A DNA stretch of 64,000 bases, taken from contig NZ_JAKEVF010000001.1 of NCBI RefSeq assembly GCF_022398315.1, positions 662,644 through 726,643 on the forward strand, written 5' to 3'. Under the pieces are notes generated by a model. The model made no database searches and was not told the DNA's origin. It saw only the letters and a list, made by a program, of their open reading frames with translations. Source of the DNA: Shewanella sp. Isolate11. GTDB taxonomy: Bacteria > Pseudomonadota > Gammaproteobacteria > Enterobacterales > Shewanellaceae. Both the position numbers and the translations under genes were made by a program. This document shows positions 1 through 8,947 of the stretch, in pieces; the stretch's first letter is position 1; each line of letters starts with the position of its first letter.

Positions 1-933
1 AACCTCTGTAAGAAGGTGCAGGGTGCCAATCTCTTTAAGCATGCCCACAAGTAATAAAATACCGAGGAAGAAGAGCAGAGTATCGAACTCAACTTGACGG
101 ATATATTCAAGGATTTGTAACTCTTCCTTGTTACTGCGCGAAGTGGTGCCCACTAAAAACATGATCGATAGACCCGATAAGAAGGTCAATACCGGAGGAA
201 TTCCGAAGAAGATATTCAGCACCATGGTCATGACAATCGTGATGAGAAATATCACTGCAATAAGGACGTCAACCGAATTGTATTGGCGTTTAATCGGCGT
301 GGTGCTGACATGGCCTTCGGCTTTCAGTGAAAATAGCGTCGCCAGCAGGGTGACGCTGATTGCCGCTGGGATAAATAAGATTAACAGCTGAGAAATATGT
401 ACGTGGCCTTCAAGGAAGATCATCAAGGTGGTGACATCCCCGGTGATCAATGCCACGCCGCCTGAGTTCACTGCGAAGATGATAAGCACAGCCATGCGGC
501 GTTTCATCTGACTTTCGAGTTGAAAGGTCGTCAGTAGTCCCAGAGAAACTAGCGTTGCGGTGACGTTATCACAAATAGCGGAGAGGAATAGAGAAAACAG
601 GGCAACCTGAATCATCAATATTCTTACCGAGACTTTTTGTGGGAAGAGTTTTTGTACCACAACCTGGATCATTCCTTTGGCGTTGAGATAAGCCACAAAG
701 GTCATGGTCGACATGAGGAATAGCCACAGGGTCGCAATTTCAAGTAAGTTTTCATTTAACTCACCGGCGATCAATTTCTGATGTTGTGGATCTTCAGCTG
801 CAACGAACAAAGTCACCCAGGCAATACAGCCGAAAAACAGTGTGGTTTTAGCTTTATTTAGATGAGTAACTTCTTCAAAAACAATGCTTAGTAGCGCAAG
901 TACAGCAAGAGATATCAGGAAAATGTCGAGCAT
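1..933 (-). CDS. nhaD: Na+/H+ antiporter NhaD, partial (C-terminus outside window)
   Basis: Reading the minus strand from the ATG at 933 gives 311 codons without a stop to the window edge, so the C-terminal third (family about 470 residues) is missing. The product is a very hydrophobic inner-membrane protein beginning MLDIFLISLAVLAL. It contains the polar membrane motif ICDNVTATLVSLGLL near residue 120 and a NSGGVALITGDVTTL segment near residue 155, both typical of the NhaD branch of the ion transporter (ArsB/NhaD) superfamily. NhaD exchanges cytoplasmic Na+ for external H+ in marine bacteria. A weak GGAA ribosome site precedes the start. It is transcribed alone and away from hemL. The NhaD subtype is inferred from these motifs; another member of the superfamily is possible but less likely. 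Confidence 0.85.
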   Translation of the reverse strand, partial: MLDIFLISLAVLALLSIVFEEVTHLNKAKTTLFFGCIAWVTLFVAAEDPQHQKLIAGELNENLLEIATLWLFLMSTMTFVAYLNAKGMIQVVVQKLFPQKVSVRILMIQVALFSLFLSAICDNVTATLVSLGLLTTFQLESQMKRRMAVLIIFAVNSGGVALITGDVTTLMIFLEGHVHISQLLILFIPAAISVTLLATLFSLKAEGHVSTTPIKRQYNSVDVLIAVIFLITIVMTMVLNIFFGIPPVLTFLSGLSIMFLVGTTSRSNKEELQILEYIRQVEFDTLLFFLGILLLVGMLKEIGTLHLLTEV

Positions 934-1052
934 ACATTGGTTCCTACAGCCGACTAACATCTGCATCTAAATGGCTTTAGAATGATGTGAGTTCTATCAA
1001 GGTTTAGTTAAGGTTGGTATGGTACGCGAGGATCTGACCATAGGATGGTTAA

Positions 1053-1313
1053 ATAGGCAAGTGTTATCTAGATCTGAATTTTGACGAAAGTGAGAGCTGG
1101 CGCGCTATTGAAGCTTGTGATTCAGGGTTATCTTTTGCCAAAGGTTTTATCCGTGGTCAATATCACTAGATTAATGCGGATTTACAGGTTTGCTTAGAGA
1201 TTTATACCAATTATAAATTATTTATCATATTTCATTTTGATAAATCGATTTATACCAGTTTTTATGACTATCCTTGGGAAGGTCTTTGGTTATATGACGT
1301 CAGTGGATTGTAG
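1053..1313 (+). pseudogene. possible decayed short ORF with an in-frame amber codon
   Basis: In the 447-bp gap between nhaD and hemL one plus-strand frame reads 38 protein-like codons (LNFDESESWRAIEACDSG...GFIRGQYH), meets TAG at 1167-1169, and continues in the same frame for 47 more codons (INADLQVCLEIYTNYKLF...YPWEGLWLYDVSGL) before TAG at 1311. No good start codon or ribosome site is visible before 1053 (the frame opens after a TAA at 1050). The amino-acid mix looks more protein-like than random AT-rich DNA, which suggests a remnant or a gene broken by one nonsense mutation. No family was recognised. It could be chance. Confidence 0.25.
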
Positions 1314-1331
1314 AAGACAGTTTCTGAAAAT

Positions 1332-1360
1332 AAAAAAGGACGCTCGATGCGTCCTTTTTA
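1332..1360 (-). terminator. intrinsic terminator downstream of hemL
   Basis: Arms AAAAAGGACGC and GCGTCCTTTTT form a perfect 11-bp stem around a TCGAT loop, with U-rich ends on both strands. It lies 20 bp beyond the hemL stop and probably ends the pyrB-hemL transcript. It could also stop anything coming rightward from the nhaD-hemL gap. Confidence 0.85.
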
Positions 1361-1380
1361 TGTGCTAGCCAAGCTAAGAG

Positions 1381-2667
1381 TTATCCAACCATTGAGGCAA
1401 ATACGCGATCGGCAGCGGCTAATGTGGCTTCAAGTTCTTTCTCGCCATGAGCCATAGAAAGGAAACCGGCTTCATAAGAACTTGGTGCTAGGTAAACGCC
1501 TTCGTCCAACATGCCGTGATAGAAGGCGCGGAATGCTTCGGCATCACACTGAGTCACTTGGTCGAAACGGGTGACTTGCTCTAACTCAGTAAAGAAGAAA
1601 CCGAACATGCCACCTACATAGTTGATGCTAAGTGGAATACCGTGCTTGTTCGCAGCAGCTTTAAAGCCTTCGGCGATACGTTTCGTTTTCGCCGCGAGTT
1701 CTTCGTATAGGCCTTCTTCACAAAGGGCGTCCATCTGAGCTAAACCCGCAGACATTGCTATAGGGTTACCTGACAGTGTACCGGCTTGGTAAACAGGTCC
1801 CGTTGGCGCGATAAATTGCATCACGTCTTTACGACCACCGAATGCACCCACAGGCATACCACCACCAATCACTTTACCTAAGGTCGTCAAGTCTGGCGTG
1901 ATGCCATAATGACCTTGAGCACCGCTCTTCGATACGCGGAAACCTGTCATGACTTCGTCGATGATCAGCAGCGCACCGTATTGGTCACAAAGGGCACGAA
2001 GACCTTCTAAGAAACCAGGGATTGGAGGAATACAGTTCATGTTGCCTGCAACAGGCTCAAGGATGATACAGGCGATCTCTTCTGGGTACTGTTCGAAGAT
2101 GGTTTTCACCGACTCAAGTTCGTTATACACAGCAGTTAAGGTGTGCTTTGCGAAATCTTCAGGAATACCTGGAGAACTTGGTTGACCAAGTGTTAATGCG
2201 CCAGAACCTGCTTTAACTAACAAGCAGTCAGCATGGCCGTGGTAACAACCTTCAAACTTCAGGATCTTGTCACGATTAGTGAAACCACGAGCCAAACGAA
2301 TGGCACTCATGGTCGCTTCGGTACCAGAGCTCACCATACGGACTTGCTCCATAGATGGCACCATTTCGATCACTTTCTCAGCCATTTGAACTTCAAGCTC
2401 TGTTGGCGCACCAAATGACAAGCCGTTCTCTACCGCTGCTAATACAGCGGCACGGATTTTAGGGTGGTTATGACCCAAAATCATTGGCCCCCAAGAGCCG
2501 ACGTAATCGATATAGGCTTTACCATCGGCATCATAGATATAAGCACCGTCCGCTTTTTCGATAAAGCGTGGTGAGCCACCGACACCATTGAAGGCGCGAA
2601 CTGGAGAGTTAACACCACCAGGGATAGTTTTTTTAGCCTGCTCAAATAGGGTTTCAGAACGGGTCAT
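1381..2667 (-). CDS. hemL: Glutamate-1-semialdehyde 2,1-aminomutase
   Basis: 428 residues, the normal length. HemL is the PLP-dependent enzyme that turns glutamate-1-semialdehyde into 5-aminolevulinate in the C5 heme pathway. The protein opens with the family signature [23 protein letters not shown] and carries the class III aminotransferase PLP region [12 protein letters not shown]. The Schiff-base lysine lies in [18 protein letters not shown] near residue 265. An AAGGAT ribosome site stands before the ATG. It begins 27 bp after pyrB on the same strand, so the two are probably cotranscribed. An intrinsic terminator follows. Identification is firm. Confidence 0.98.
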   Translation of the reverse strand: MTRSETLFEQAKKTIPGGVNSPVRAFNGVGGSPRFIEKADGAYIYDADGKAYIDYVGSWGPMILGHNHPKIRAAVLAAVENGLSFGAPTELEVQMAEKVIEMVPSMEQVRMVSSGTEATMSAIRLARGFTNRDKILKFEGCYHGHADCLLVKAGSGALTLGQPSSPGIPEDFAKHTLTAVYNELESVKTIFEQYPEEIACIILEPVAGNMNCIPPIPGFLEGLRALCDQYGALLIIDEVMTGFRVSKSGAQGHYGITPDLTTLGKVIGGGMPVGAFGGRKDVMQFIAPTGPVYQAGTLSGNPIAMSAGLAQMDALCEEGLYEELAAKTKRIAEGFKAAANKHGIPLSINYVGGMFGFFFTELEQVTRFDQVTQCDAEAFRAFYHGMLDEGVYLAPSSYEAGFLSMAHGEKELEATLAAADRVFASMVG

Positions 2668-2694
2668 GCGAGATCCTTAACGTCAATTGCCAGC

Positions 2695-3714
2695 TTAGAT
2701 GCTGGCTTTTTGTGAATACCAATTAACTGGACATTCATGTTGTTCAAGTAGTGAATCAACACCCAATGTCAGTGCAAACAGTGCCATGCGAATTAAGAGT
2801 CCGTTATCTGCCTGTCTAAAGATGGCTAAATTAGGATGACTGTTTAAGTCATTGTCTAACTCGTTTGCTTGTTCTCTAGAGTCCCGTGGCAGCGGATGCA
2901 TGATCACAGTGTTTGATTTACAATTTTTTGTATAAATATTGTGGTTTAAGCGGAACTTACCACGGTATTTATTTGCCTCTTCCTGCGATGGAAAACGCTC
3001 TTCTTGAATACGCGTCAGGTAGAGTATATCAGCCTGAACTAAATTGCCTTCAAGTTGGTCTGTTATTGTGATCTTATGCCCAGCATTTTCAATGTCATCG
3101 ATCACATAGTCGGGCATTGCTAACTCAGTAGGGGAGATAAGGGTAAAAGTCACGTCCTTATACATACATAACAAGCGCGATAACGAATGTACCGTACGGC
3201 CATACTTCAAGTCACCTACCATAGCGATATGCATGCCGCTAATATCTTGGCCACGTGAAGCTAATTCTTTTTGGATGGTGAACAGATCAAGCAGTGCCTG
3301 AGTTGGGTGCTCGTTAGAGCCGTCACCACCGTTAATCACAGGAACACGACTGCCTTCGGCAAACTCTTTAACTGAAAAAGCTTGTGGGTGGCGCATCGCG
3401 ATAACGTCAGAATAACTCGATAGCACGCGGGCGGTGTCATAGAGTGACTCGCCTTTAGATAGCGAAGATGTTTCCATGCCCACAGTTTCATTGACCTTAC
3501 CGCCTAGCAGGCTAAAGGCACAACCAAAGCTGATCCGAGTACGGGTACTGGGTTCAAAAAACAGATTACCTAAAATGGCGCCGTCTAATACTGTAGTGCG
3601 TTTCTGTCTTAGGGCGTATGGGGTCATGCGGGTGGCAACAGCAAAAATATCTTGTATAGCTTCGAGATTAAGCTGGTTTACCGAGAGGATGTGTGAACCT
3701 TGAAACTGAGTCAT
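2695..3714 (-). CDS. pyrB: Aspartate carbamoyltransferase catalytic chain
   Basis: Makes N-carbamoyl-aspartate from carbamoyl phosphate and aspartate, the committed step of pyrimidine synthesis. The carbamoyl-phosphate site FFEPSTRTRISF lies near residue 53, followed by the substrate-loop region GMETSSLSKGESL, then YGRTVHSLSRLL and HPLPRDSRE. At 339 residues it is about 30 longer than E. coli PyrB (about 310), with a C-terminal tail ending HECPVNWYSQKASI and inserted residues around the HPLPR motif. No regulatory-chain gene pyrI adjoins it, so whether this chain works alone or with a distant PyrI cannot be told here. It lies directly upstream of hemL. No pyrimidine attenuator with a U-rich leader was recognised in the 198 bp before it. 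Confidence 0.95.
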   Translation of the reverse strand: MTQFQGSHILSVNQLNLEAIQDIFAVATRMTPYALRQKRTTVLDGAILGNLFFEPSTRTRISFGCAFSLLGGKVNETVGMETSSLSKGESLYDTARVLSSYSDVIAMRHPQAFSVKEFAEGSRVPVINGGDGSNEHPTQALLDLFTIQKELASRGQDISGMHIAMVGDLKYGRTVHSLSRLLCMYKDVTFTLISPTELAMPDYVIDDIENAGHKITITDQLEGNLVQADILYLTRIQEERFPSQEEANKYRGKFRLNHNIYTKNCKSNTVIMHPLPRDSREQANELDNDLNSHPNLAIFRQADNGLLIRMALFALTLGVDSLLEQHECPVNWYSQKASI

Positions 3715-3912
3715 CAGCCTTTATTTCCAGTTTGTTGGGCTTCTATAACCTCAGTGAGCAAGGTCATTTGGCCCTAAAGTTATCGTAGGGTGGCTGAGGC
3801 GATACTATATCAGTTCTCCTACCCTAGTGGAATCGTTGTAGCACTAATTTAGCGAGTATTTGTGTACTGGCTCTCACTGCGTTTTCAAGAAAAAACGTGC
3901 TAGAGAAATCGG

Positions 3913-5622
3913 TTAAATCTGTCCGGAAGTGATCTCTTTATACAGCATGGTCCAGCTAATCACGCCGATAACCTTCTCGATACTATCTTGATAGATGAAT
4001 ACTTCTCCGCGGCGATCTTTAGATAAAATCTCATACACTTCCAGTAGGGTACTGGTATCGGGTAAACCTTGAATTGGATGACGAGTGAGGGTGCTGGCAT
4101 CTGCAGTCGACTGCAGTTCGAGCTGCAACATCTCCATTTCGCCTAGGCTATTTTGCACCAACACCGAACGTCCTTCGGCGCGTTTAAGCACCTCTAGCAG
4201 CAGTTCATTATTGTCTTTAACGATAACAAAGCGTCTGTCCATGATCGCACGCACGCCTAGTTTTTGTAGTCCAAGTTGCAGGGATGAAATTTTATAATCT
4301 AGCCCCATGATATCCAGCTGCCGGTAGAATAGTGATTTAGTATTAAAGGCTTGGTGCGCAATGAGGAATGCCGGAATAGTGACGAACATCGAGGGTAAAA
4401 TGATCGAGGCGTTATTGGTCAGTTCTAATAATGCCACTAACGCCGCTAATGGAGCGCTAAGGCAAACGCCCATCATGGCAGTCATTCCCATAATGGTATA
4501 CAAACCAACATAAGGCGCGATCGCCGGAAACAAGAAGGCGCTAATCGCCGCTAAAATGGCGCCAATGACCGCCCCGATGCCAAACAAAGGACCGATAATC
4601 CCTCCGGGGATACCCAGACCAATGGCCGCGATAGTGGCCACCATCTTGCCAATTAATAGGCCAAACAACAGCAGCAAACTCGGATGTTCGCTAATAGCAT
4701 GGTTAATCGCCATATCACCGCTACCCAGCGCTTGTGGGATCAGTAACCCTACGATAGTGGTGATCACTCCCGCTAATAATAAACGGTAGATTAACGGCCA
4801 TTGTTGGCCTCTAGCGGTGACTTGCAGCAAAGTATGGTTAAATAACGCCGCCAGACACCCCAGAATTAAACCACTCAAGGCCAGAATAGGATATTGAGAT
4901 AAGGGAATATGGATAATTCCTATCTGCTCATATTCATGCACATTACCAAACACCAATCGGCTGGTAAAAGCACCACAAATGGCCGAGAGCATAATGGGAA
5001 AGAAGTAATGTACCTTGTATTCCCGCAGTACCACTTCAAATACGAAAATCACCGCCGCAAGCGGAGCGTTAAAGGTTGCGGCAATTCCTGCGGCAATACC
5101 ACTGGCGCACATGATGCGCACGCTATTATCAGGTAGTTTAAATTTTTCGGCGATGAAGCTAGCGCTGACAGCCCCTAAATGAATCGCAGGGCCTTCTCTT
5201 CCTACCGAGAAGTTGGTGGCGAGAGCAAATAAAGCCTGAAAAAACTGTCCCGGTGCCGATTGCAGAGGAATTTTGCCGTAATGCAGCTTCATGCGATGCA
5301 TCACATAGGCAATCCCCATACGTTTGTAGCGTTTAGATCCCAGAATGGCCACTAACCAGATTAACAATGCCCCGAAAAGTGGCATTAGCACTCGCCAGTC
5401 ACCAAAGTTACCAGTAAAATCCCACTCTTGTGTTTGCGTTAATGCGTTCAACCAGTGCAGCAACAGACGGAATAGTATAATCACTACGGAAGCGACCAAG
5501 GCAAAGGTTAACGCCAGCCCGCAAAGTTGTACGCTGATTTTGGCCTGCGACAGCTTATCTTTTAGGTCGGTATTGAGGTATTTCTGGCATTGCTTAATGA
5601 CACTATTTATTGTTAGCTGCAA
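3913..5622 (-). CDS. ClC-family chloride channel/antiporter with C-terminal CBS-like region
   Basis: 569-residue inner-membrane protein of the voltage-gated ClC family. The second ion-selectivity motif is intact (NFSVGREGPAIHLGA, near residue 145, with the gating glutamate), and the third is GIPGGIIGPLFGIGAVIG near residue 340. The first selectivity motif, GSGIP in E. coli ClcA, is not recognisable: the matching stretch reads MGIAYVMHRMKLHYGKIP. Residues about 450-565 form a soluble C-terminal region resembling paired CBS domains (RAIMDRRFVIV... and ...EVFIYQDSIEKVIGVISW), which E. coli ClcA lacks. The start is a TTG with a strong GGAAGG site 5 bp before it. It is divergent from the 5697 gene. 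The transported anion and coupling to protons are not determinable from sequence. Confidence 0.88.
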   Translation of the reverse strand: MQLTINSVIKQCQKYLNTDLKDKLSQAKISVQLCGLALTFALVASVVIILFRLLLHWLNALTQTQEWDFTGNFGDWRVLMPLFGALLIWLVAILGSKRYKRMGIAYVMHRMKLHYGKIPLQSAPGQFFQALFALATNFSVGREGPAIHLGAVSASFIAEKFKLPDNSVRIMCASGIAAGIAATFNAPLAAVIFVFEVVLREYKVHYFFPIMLSAICGAFTSRLVFGNVHEYEQIGIIHIPLSQYPILALSGLILGCLAALFNHTLLQVTARGQQWPLIYRLLLAGVITTIVGLLIPQALGSGDMAINHAISEHPSLLLLFGLLIGKMVATIAAIGLGIPGGIIGPLFGIGAVIGAILAAISAFLFPAIAPYVGLYTIMGMTAMMGVCLSAPLAALVALLELTNNASIILPSMFVTIPAFLIAHQAFNTKSLFYRQLDIMGLDYKISSLQLGLQKLGVRAIMDRRFVIVKDNNELLLEVLKRAEGRSVLVQNSLGEMEMLQLELQSTADASTLTRHPIQGLPDTSTLLEVYEILSKDRRGEVFIYQDSIEKVIGVISWTMLYKEITSGQI

Positions 5623-5696
5623 AGTAACCTTCCGGGCAAACCTGAGTTGTACGTGATAGCGTGAGTGTCGAATTTTTTATAAGAGGCTAATAGTTA

Positions 5697-6578
5697 ATGC
5701 TAAATTATCATCGCTGGGTCGATCGCATGCAAGTGATTGAGCGAAAAATTCGCCCATCGAGTGTTTATCTGTTGTCATTGAGCATTGTCGCCTTTTTAAT
5801 TGGCGTACTGACTTGGGATCTATGGTCATCTCAATATCCTCTGTATCAAGAGACAGGGTCGAAGCGAGAAGTCGAACTCAGCAAGGCATTAACGGCTCAA
5901 GCCGAAGTGTTAGCCGCGCGTAATCTTGAGTTATCGGTTGAACGTGAAGCTAACAATAATATGCAGCAAATGTTTGCGGTTCAGCACCAAAAGCAGAAAG
6001 AGCTTGAGCGCGAACTCGCTTTTTATCGCAGCGTTATGGCACCTGAGTATCAAGCCGATGGCGTGGCCATTCATGGCTTAGAGATGACGCCGAGTCTGCT
6101 AAGCAACCAATATCGAATTAAGTTAATCCTCACTCAGCTGCAAAAACGCAAGCAGGCGTTAAAAGGGCATGCCGAATTGACTTTCGTTGGCCTGCAGCAA
6201 GGTAAGGTAAGCCAATTGACCTTAGCTTCTTTGGTCGAAGATAAATTAGAGTTTAGTTTTCGTTATTTCCAAGTATTAGAGACTGAGCTTATTCTACCCG
6301 CCGATTTTGAACTGTCACGTATTGAGGTGAAAGTCACAGTGCCTTCTAGCCGTTGGAATAAAGGGGCTAGCGTCGAACAGAGCTTTAGCGCGCAGGAACT
6401 GTTTAATACAACTTCTGATGTGCCTAGCAGCAGTGATGCTCAAAATGACGCGAGTGATGACAATACGAATAACAACAATGAAACGATTTCACCAGAACCT
6501 CGACTATTACTTGAACAAAATGGTCAGGTATCGGATAATTCCGCTCAGCAAACCGATGTAAGAGGTAGTAATGACTGA
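5697..6578 (+). CDS. Membrane-anchored coiled-coil protein (DUF6776-like), upstream of erpA
   Basis: 293 residues: a short cytoplasmic N-terminus, one membrane segment at about residues 25-45 ([21 protein letters not shown]), a coiled coil at about 60-115 rich in Glu, Gln and Leu ([20 protein letters not shown]), then a globular beta-rich domain to about 235. The C-terminal tail is a low-complexity Ser/Asp/Asn segment ([21 protein letters not shown]) and is probably disordered. The ATG at 5697 follows an AGAGG; a second ATG at 5727 is a possible start. Its end overlaps erpA by 8 bp, implying translational coupling. The function is unknown. The layout resembles the gammaproteobacterial DUF6776 family, which I recall next to erpA or cell-division genes. 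Confidence 0.75.
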   Translation: MLNYHRWVDRMQVIERKIRPSSVYLLSLSIVAFLIGVLTWDLWSSQYPLYQETGSKREVELSKALTAQAEVLAARNLELSVEREANNNMQQMFAVQHQKQKELERELAFYRSVMAPEYQADGVAIHGLEMTPSLLSNQYRIKLILTQLQKRKQALKGHAELTFVGLQQGKVSQLTLASLVEDKLEFSFRYFQVLETELILPADFELSRIEVKVTVPSSRWNKGASVEQSFSAQELFNTTSDVPSSSDAQNDASDDNTNNNNETISPEPRLLLEQNGQVSDNSAQQTDVRGSND

Positions 6579-6921
6579 ACAAGCTGAAGATACAATGCCA
6601 ATCCGTTTTACCGACGCGGCAGCTTCAAAGGTAAAAACCTTGTTGGATGAAGAGCAAAATGACGCGCTAAAACTGCGTGTATACGTTACCGGTGGTGGCT
6701 GCTCAGGCTTTCAGTACGGCTTTACTTTCGATGAGAAGGTGAATGAGGGTGACTTCACTGTTGAGAAACAAGGGGTTCAGCTAGTCGTTGACCCAATGAG
6801 CTTACAATACCTTGTAGGCGGCGAGGTGGACTATACCTCAGGATTAGAAGGGTCTCGTTTCTTTGTGAAGAACCCGAATGCCACTACGACTTGTGGCTGT
6901 GGTGCCAGCTTCTCTGTTTAA
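6571..6921 (+). CDS. erpA: Iron-sulfur cluster insertion protein ErpA
   Basis: 116-residue A-type carrier that receives Fe-S clusters from the Isc or Suf scaffold and delivers them to apoproteins, including isoprenoid enzymes and respiratory dehydrogenases. The three cluster-binding cysteines are present, one in [18 protein letters not shown] and two in [11 protein letters not shown] at the C-terminus. Length and sequence match E. coli ErpA closely. It starts inside the end of the preceding coiled-coil gene. An 11-bp hairpin follows (6985-7010, arms CAGTTAAGAGG and CCTCTTAACTG) but lacks a U-run, so it may protect the mRNA end rather than terminate by itself. Confidence 0.97.
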   Translation: MTEQAEDTMPIRFTDAAASKVKTLLDEEQNDALKLRVYVTGGGCSGFQYGFTFDEKVNEGDFTVEKQGVQLVVDPMSLQYLVGGEVDYTSGLEGSRFFVKNPNATTTCGCGASFSV

Positions 6922-7067
6922 TTCTTTGTTCAAAGATTGAAGCAAAACATATCTATAAAAAGTTAGCATCTGCATAACACCATTCAGTTAAGAGGTTCTC
7001 CTCTTAACTGAATTATCCCCAGTGACTAAGAATAGCTAATCAGGGCGTAATGGAGCATTGATCCAGA

Positions 7068-7517
7068 TTAACGCATGATATTCATGTTATTTTTAGTATC
7101 GCAGTAGGCACTCACCTTAGCGGTAAATGCTATCCACACTTGCACCATAGCGATAATAATCAGTACTGCAAAAACTAAGGAGTCTGGGATTTTGGCTTGC
7201 CATTGACCCAAGTGATAGCTGGAAGGGCCCGCCACTAAATTATCTGGGTCATACAAAATAACCGGTAATAAGCTGATCAGCCCCAGTTGCGCTATGGTAT
7301 AGCCCCGCAACAAGTACAACCCCGCACGTTGGCGCCCTAATACTGCAATCACCATCAACAAGGTTAAAACACAAAGCAGCACGCCTTGGTTGGCCATTAA
7401 GCCACTGATAGACGCGATGCTTAAAAATAACATTAATGCTATTAAGCGTTTAGGTAACTTGGTTCGTTGTTGTGTATTGGCCTTATCAGCCGAGGGTATC
7501 GAAGGTTGCAACGACAT
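7068..7517 (-). CDS. Small polytopic membrane protein, function unknown
   Basis: 149 residues with a polar N-terminus (to about residue 22) and four predicted membrane segments, beginning LIALMLFLSIASISGLMA, GVLLCVLTLLMVIAVLG, YTIAQLGLISLLPVILY and SLVFAVLIIIAMVQVWIAF. A short polar tail with one Cys ends the protein. It lies 32 bp downstream of the DUF2750 gene on the same strand, so the two may share a transcript. The ATG follows a GGGAGAG ribosome site. No family was recognised. Confidence 0.7.
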   Translation of the reverse strand: MSLQPSIPSADKANTQQRTKLPKRLIALMLFLSIASISGLMANQGVLLCVLTLLMVIAVLGRQRAGLYLLRGYTIAQLGLISLLPVILYDPDNLVAGPSSYHLGQWQAKIPDSLVFAVLIIIAMVQVWIAFTAKVSAYCDTKNNMNIMR

Positions 7518-7549
7518 CTCTCCCTAACTCAGGTTATTCAACACTCACA

Positions 7550-7921
7550 TTAATGACGTTGCTTTGGTGTCAGACGCTGTTCAAGCTCATAAGGTGGTAT
7601 CACGACACCTAAGTCATCTTCAACTGGGAAAACTGCCACAAATAGATCGTCATCTTGCATGCCCAATACCCAGCGCTCTAACCACTCGTTTAGCGGGATA
7701 GCTAATGGGACACAATCGGCCCAGTCGTCGACAGCCCACATTTTTGCCGTTTGTTCGCATGGCCACATAGGAATGCAATCTTCTTCGTCTGTGGTCAGCA
7801 TAACGCAGCCATCACTATCTTGAAGTGTCCACAAAGTCTTTTCAGCCTTTGCCTGCTCGACTAAATAATCGTAACGGGCTTCAGGAGTCATATTGCTGGC
7901 ATCTTTTGCGCTTTTGGTCAT
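7550..7921 (-). CDS. DUF2750 domain protein
   Basis: 123-residue acidic soluble protein without signal peptide or membrane segment. The pattern MTPEARYDYLVEQAKAEKTLW, then DSDGCVMLTTDEEDCIPMWP, WADCVPLAIPLNEWLERW and DDLFVAVFPVEDDLGVVIPP matches what I remember of the DUF2750 family in almost every conserved Trp, Cys and Asp position. The family function is unknown to me; related small acidic proteins often act as inhibitors or immunity proteins, but no toxin gene adjoins this one. It probably heads a two-gene unit with the membrane protein at 7068. Confidence 0.8.
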   Translation of the reverse strand: MTKSAKDASNMTPEARYDYLVEQAKAEKTLWTLQDSDGCVMLTTDEEDCIPMWPCEQTAKMWAVDDWADCVPLAIPLNEWLERWVLGMQDDDLFVAVFPVEDDLGVVIPPYELEQRLTPKQRH

Positions 7922-8014
7922 GGTGTACTCTTTATTAAATGGCTTAGCCGATTGGGCGTCATAATAACACCTGTTGACTCTGAGTATAAAAAATTTTCAG
8001 CGGATAAAATAACA

Positions 8015-8044
8015 AAACGCCAACCTGTTGCTAGGTTGGCGTTT
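8015..8044 (-). terminator. intrinsic terminator of aqpZ
   Basis: Arms AAACGCCAACCT and AGGTTGGCGTTT form a 12-bp perfect stem with a 6-nt loop. Read on the minus strand it is followed by TTTTGTTATTTT. It sits 23 bp beyond the aqpZ stop and may work in both directions. Confidence 0.85.
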
Positions 8045-8066
8045 ATTTGCATCAAGAGGATTTACG

Positions 8067-8762
8067 CTACTGTTGCGGTTTAAAGAACTTGTAAATCACA
8101 CCCGCAATAATGGCGCCGGCAATCGGAGCAACCCAGAATAGCCATAGTTGTGACACTGCCCAGTCACCGACAAACAGCGCAGGACCAGTACTACGAGCTG
8201 GATTTACTGACGTATTTGTCACCGGAATACTGATTAGGTGAATCAAGGTTAACCCTAGGCCGATGGCGATAGGGGCGAAACCTTGAGGTGCGCGTTCATC
8301 GGTTGCCCCTAAGATGATCAACAAGAAAAACAGCGTCATCACCACTTCACAGACCAAGGCTGCCGTTAACGTATAGCCGCCGGGAGAGTGCTGACCATAA
8401 CCATTAGAAGCTAACCCATCGGCGAGGCTAAAGTCGGCGTTACCTGACGCGATAAGATATAAAATCCCTGCACCGGTAATGCCTCCTGCGACCTGAGCGA
8501 TAATATAAGGTAGTAGTTCATTGGCAGGAAAACGTCCGCCAGCCCACAGACCAAAAGAGACGGCAGGGTTGAGGTGGCAACCAGAAATGTGTCCCACTGC
8601 ATAGGCCATGGTTAACACGGTTAAACCGAAAGCCAAGGAGACACCAAGTAAGCCAATCCCTACATCGGGAAATGCCGCAGCAAGTACCGCACTACCACAG
8701 CCGCCTAATACCAACCAGAGTGTACCTAAAAACTCGGCGGTCATTTTTTGCGTCATATTCAT
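8067..8762 (-). CDS. aqpZ: Aquaporin Z
   Basis: 231-residue water channel of the MIP family with six membrane helices and the two pore half-helices [16 protein letters not shown] and [13 protein letters not shown], each carrying an NPA box. The selectivity-filter arginine follows the second NPA, as in water-selective aquaporins rather than glycerol facilitators. It starts [21 protein letters not shown]; an internal ATG a few codons in is an alternative start. It stands alone, ends in a strong terminator, and is preceded by a 185-bp gap toward anmK. Confidence 0.96.
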   Translation of the reverse strand: MNMTQKMTAEFLGTLWLVLGGCGSAVLAAAFPDVGIGLLGVSLAFGLTVLTMAYAVGHISGCHLNPAVSFGLWAGGRFPANELLPYIIAQVAGGITGAGILYLIASGNADFSLADGLASNGYGQHSPGGYTLTAALVCEVVMTLFFLLIILGATDERAPQGFAPIAIGLGLTLIHLISIPVTNTSVNPARSTGPALFVGDWAVSQLWLFWVAPIAGAIIAGVIYKFFKPQQ

Positions 8763-8897
8763 ATAACCTTTCCTTGTATTACTGAGTATTGTGACAGAAC
8801 TGTTTGAATAAACATCACTTCTACTTTAGCGCTAAATACGCAAATAGACAGCGAAATTTTCATGTTTTCAATAACAAGGAAGAGTTTAAACGCAAGG

Positions 8898-8925
8898 TAT
8901 GACAAGACGATGTCGCCTTGTCATA
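8898..8925. repeat. inverted repeat between anmK and aqpZ
   Basis: Arms TATGACAAG and CTTGTCATA (9 bp, perfect) enclose a 10-nt loop, with GGTTTTT following on the plus strand. It lies just past the anmK stop (minus strand) and about 135 bp upstream of aqpZ. On the anmK strand it lacks a U-run, so it may be an mRNA-end hairpin or an operator rather than a terminator. Confidence 0.45.
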
Positions 8926-8947
8926 GGTTTTTAGCTGATGATGACTA

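Noticed and set aside
6985..7010. Hairpin after erpA as an intrinsic terminator
   Set aside because: The stem is perfect but no U-run follows on either strand; mentioned under erpA only.
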